Shown here in pieces: positions 62,046 through 64,000 of a stretch of DNA of 64,000 nt. The notes below the pieces were generated by a model. It made no database searches, was not told the origin of the DNA, and saw only the letters and a list, made by a program, of their open reading frames with translations. The DNA lies in contig OY997641.1 of the NCBI GenBank assembly GCA_963921795.1, positions 54,436,450 through 54,500,449 of the forward strand, read 5' to 3'. The DNA is from Nannobrachium achirus. Lineage: Eukaryota > Chordata > Actinopteri > Myctophiformes > Myctophidae. Position 1 is the first letter of the stretch. Each line of letters opens with the position of its first letter. The position numbers and the translations under genes were made by a program.

Positions 62046-64000
62046 CAGTAAACTACTCTCTCTTTTCCCTCTCTCTCTCTCCCTCGTAACTTATTCTCTG
62101 TCATTGTTTTTGCAGACTCCTGCTGACGCCCAGCAAGATATTAAAACACTCCCAGAGTGAAATGATCCACTCTCTGATCTCTCTCTGCCCATGTTCATCC
62201 CTCCTTCTCCTACTCTGCACACACCTTGTCAACCCCTAGCTATAGCACAGCTAGACAATCCACCCATGTTAAAATAAGGTGGGGATGATATACTGTAATA
62301 CTGCAGTTAGTTAGCTGCATTAGTATATAGTCTGGCCAAGCCAGGCTAGTCAACCCGCAGCTCCTTATCCTTCACCCACAGGCAGTGTTGTTTTTCATGA
62401 CAGGAAAGTGCATCTCTCTCTCTCTCTCCCCCAAGAGAAAAGTTCCAGGCTCAATGAGAATGAGAACAAACAAACAAACAAACAAATTAGATGTCATTTT
62501 TTGTTTCAAATGTGTTTTCCCGTCCACACGTGGCGTTATCTGTGTCACACTTGTTGCTTTTGGTGTTCTGACGTGATGTGTGTATTATAGTGTGTAACCT
62601 GACGATAACCTATACGCACGCTCTGTTGTTATCAGAGCTTATGAACGTAACACACTGTTAATTGCACTGGTGAGCGTGGACACGACTCCTGAACGCAGCA
62701 CATAGCCACTTTAAATCTGGTGTCACTAGGCCTATTTGGGGCAGTGGCGTCAGTTCAGCAAAAGCTAAGGTACGGCAACATGACTGGTGTCATACATGCC
62801 CGTGCATGACACCAGTCATGTTGCCATACCTTTCAAAATCTTTGTCAAGATAGGGGGGATACACGTGTTGTGGAGAATATAATACCTTGTGAAAGCCATC
62901 ATTTTGTTCTAATTTGCATTGTAGTTAGTTTGAAGTAATTTAATAACAGAATAATCAACACAGATAGTCATAGAGACATTTGTGAATTTATTTTAAGAAG
63001 TACATTTATTTATTTTCCCCTGGAGCTCTGGTTTGGGGGGCGTCATTGGTGAACATTTTCAAAATGTCTCAAAATCTTTCACAATTTAACATTTTTCAAA
63101 GACATTTAGAAATAGCTCATACACCACACCATTGTATAATGGAAGTGGAAAGTAGGGCTTGAGCGGTTTTATGAATAACGGGAGATTCAGATGCAACAAG
63201 TTGTCGTAAAGTGACACATCTAAACATACTATGAAAACACAGCAGAATATTTTACTGAATTACACTAATTGGTGGTACTTATCTGTATTGTGTTTATTAT
63301 TGATAAATGATTATTGATAACATAATAGGTAGATTTTGGCCACTACAGCGAATGATGCATGATGGATTTCTTTCCAAAAAGCTTTCATGGCATTTAAAAA
63401 AATATAAGAGACGAAAAATAGACAGACATGCGTCATTTTTAAAACACAGATTTGTATTTGCTGTCAGTCAATCATTTCAATCAAAGCTATCAATCAATTC
63501 AGTCAATCAAATCCTCAGTGCTCATCAACTCTGATAGCCCCCATGCACGGGTCCATTTGGTTCCATTTAGTTATGATAAACTTAATTTCAGACACAATAG
63601 CTCCATAAAAACAAATATCGGCACCACAAGTGGGCCGTATAAAGTGGAGTGCGATGAGTTTTAAAAAGTGCTGTTTTGACATTGTAAACATGTGAAATTG
63701 TCATGCCAGCATGTCGGCTTGCTCATATACTGTAGCAAATGGTGCTACACATCAGTGTTGTTTTTGACAGCAAATTTTGATTTAGTTTTAGTTATAGTCT
63801 TTTGAATAAAATGTAACTTGGTTTTAGTCATAATTTAGTCACCTGAAAAGTATTAGTTTTTGTCTCATTTTAGTCGACTAAATCTACAGTTGATTCAGTC
63901 AAATTAAATGTATTTTGGCAGACCTTGATGGCATCGTAATGACTGATTTTACACTGGGTTGTGTGCTGAAAATAGCCGTCTGCTATTTTCAGCACACAAC
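62046..64000. other. Presumed syt17 intron 1, no exon recognised
   Basis: It contains a perfect-arm hairpin at 62768-62830 (arm GGCAACATGACTGGTGTCA, one mismatch outside). At the window end, a hairpin-module copy with almost no core begins at 63968 (CTGAAAATAGCCGTCTGCTA). A possible splice acceptor near 62115 leads to 14 codons and a stop and does not resemble syt17. Confidence 0.4.

Noticed and set aside
62116-62160. Possible second syt17 exon after TTTTTGCAG, 14 codons then a stop
   Set aside because: The peptide does not resemble the Cys-rich syt17 continuation and would end the protein at about 19 residues.

Overview
The window is vertebrate nuclear DNA, almost certainly from a ray-finned (teleost) fish. 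It has short exons in long introns, very long CA/GT and CT/GA microsatellites, tRNA-derived SINEs and a dense layer of small hAT-type DNA transposons. The proteins resemble vertebrate families. I cannot name the species.

Gene layout, left to right: (1) the last two coding exons of coq7 on + (3389-7801; earlier exons lie left of the window); (2) a complete nine-exon otopetrin proton-channel gene, otop2-like, on + (24623-30808, predicted 581 aa); (3) two intronless granzyme/mast-cell-protease-like S1A genes on - (41247-41969 and 43012-43797), both lacking an intact catalytic triad, with remnants of further array units at 42105-42278 and 43920-44090; (4) itpripl2 on + (48763-53214, three coding exons, 620 aa); (5) the probable five-codon first coding exon of syt17 on + (61375-61389). 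COQ7-ITPRIPL2-SYT17 is the human 16p12.3 order and orientation, so the otopetrin and protease genes appear to lie inside a conserved block.

The most striking observation is in the otopetrin gene. Introns 1, 6 and 7 are not merely introns containing transposons: each is delimited to the base by a terminal-inverted-repeat hAT-like element and its target-site duplication. The duplicated target ends in AGG and the element begins TAGGG. The 5' splice site is therefore AG|G-TAGGG, the opposite inverted repeat gives the C-rich tract, and the second target copy gives the 3' AG|G. Splicing would restore the uninterrupted reading frame. Introns 1 and 6 use the same element family in opposite orientations, intron 7 uses another family, and the three insertions fall in phases 0, 2 and 1. 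This looks like repeated intron gain by 'portable intron' transposons (introners) in a vertebrate.

A second window-wide signal is a hairpin module of about 70 bp (arms with GATCTACAAGCTC / GAGCTTGTAGATC, ending in AATAGC/GCTATT). It occurs about 30 times, often in the middle of unrelated hAT elements or as a pair near both ends of a composite element. Other mobile DNA includes a very young non-autonomous LTR element in the last coq7 intron (355-bp LTRs, 5-bp duplication, tRNA-Tyr-like primer site, internal minisatellite), a fold-back family over 1 kb long, and at least ten hAT copies with readable 8-bp duplications. Long stretches between genes hold only such repeats and unassigned sequence.
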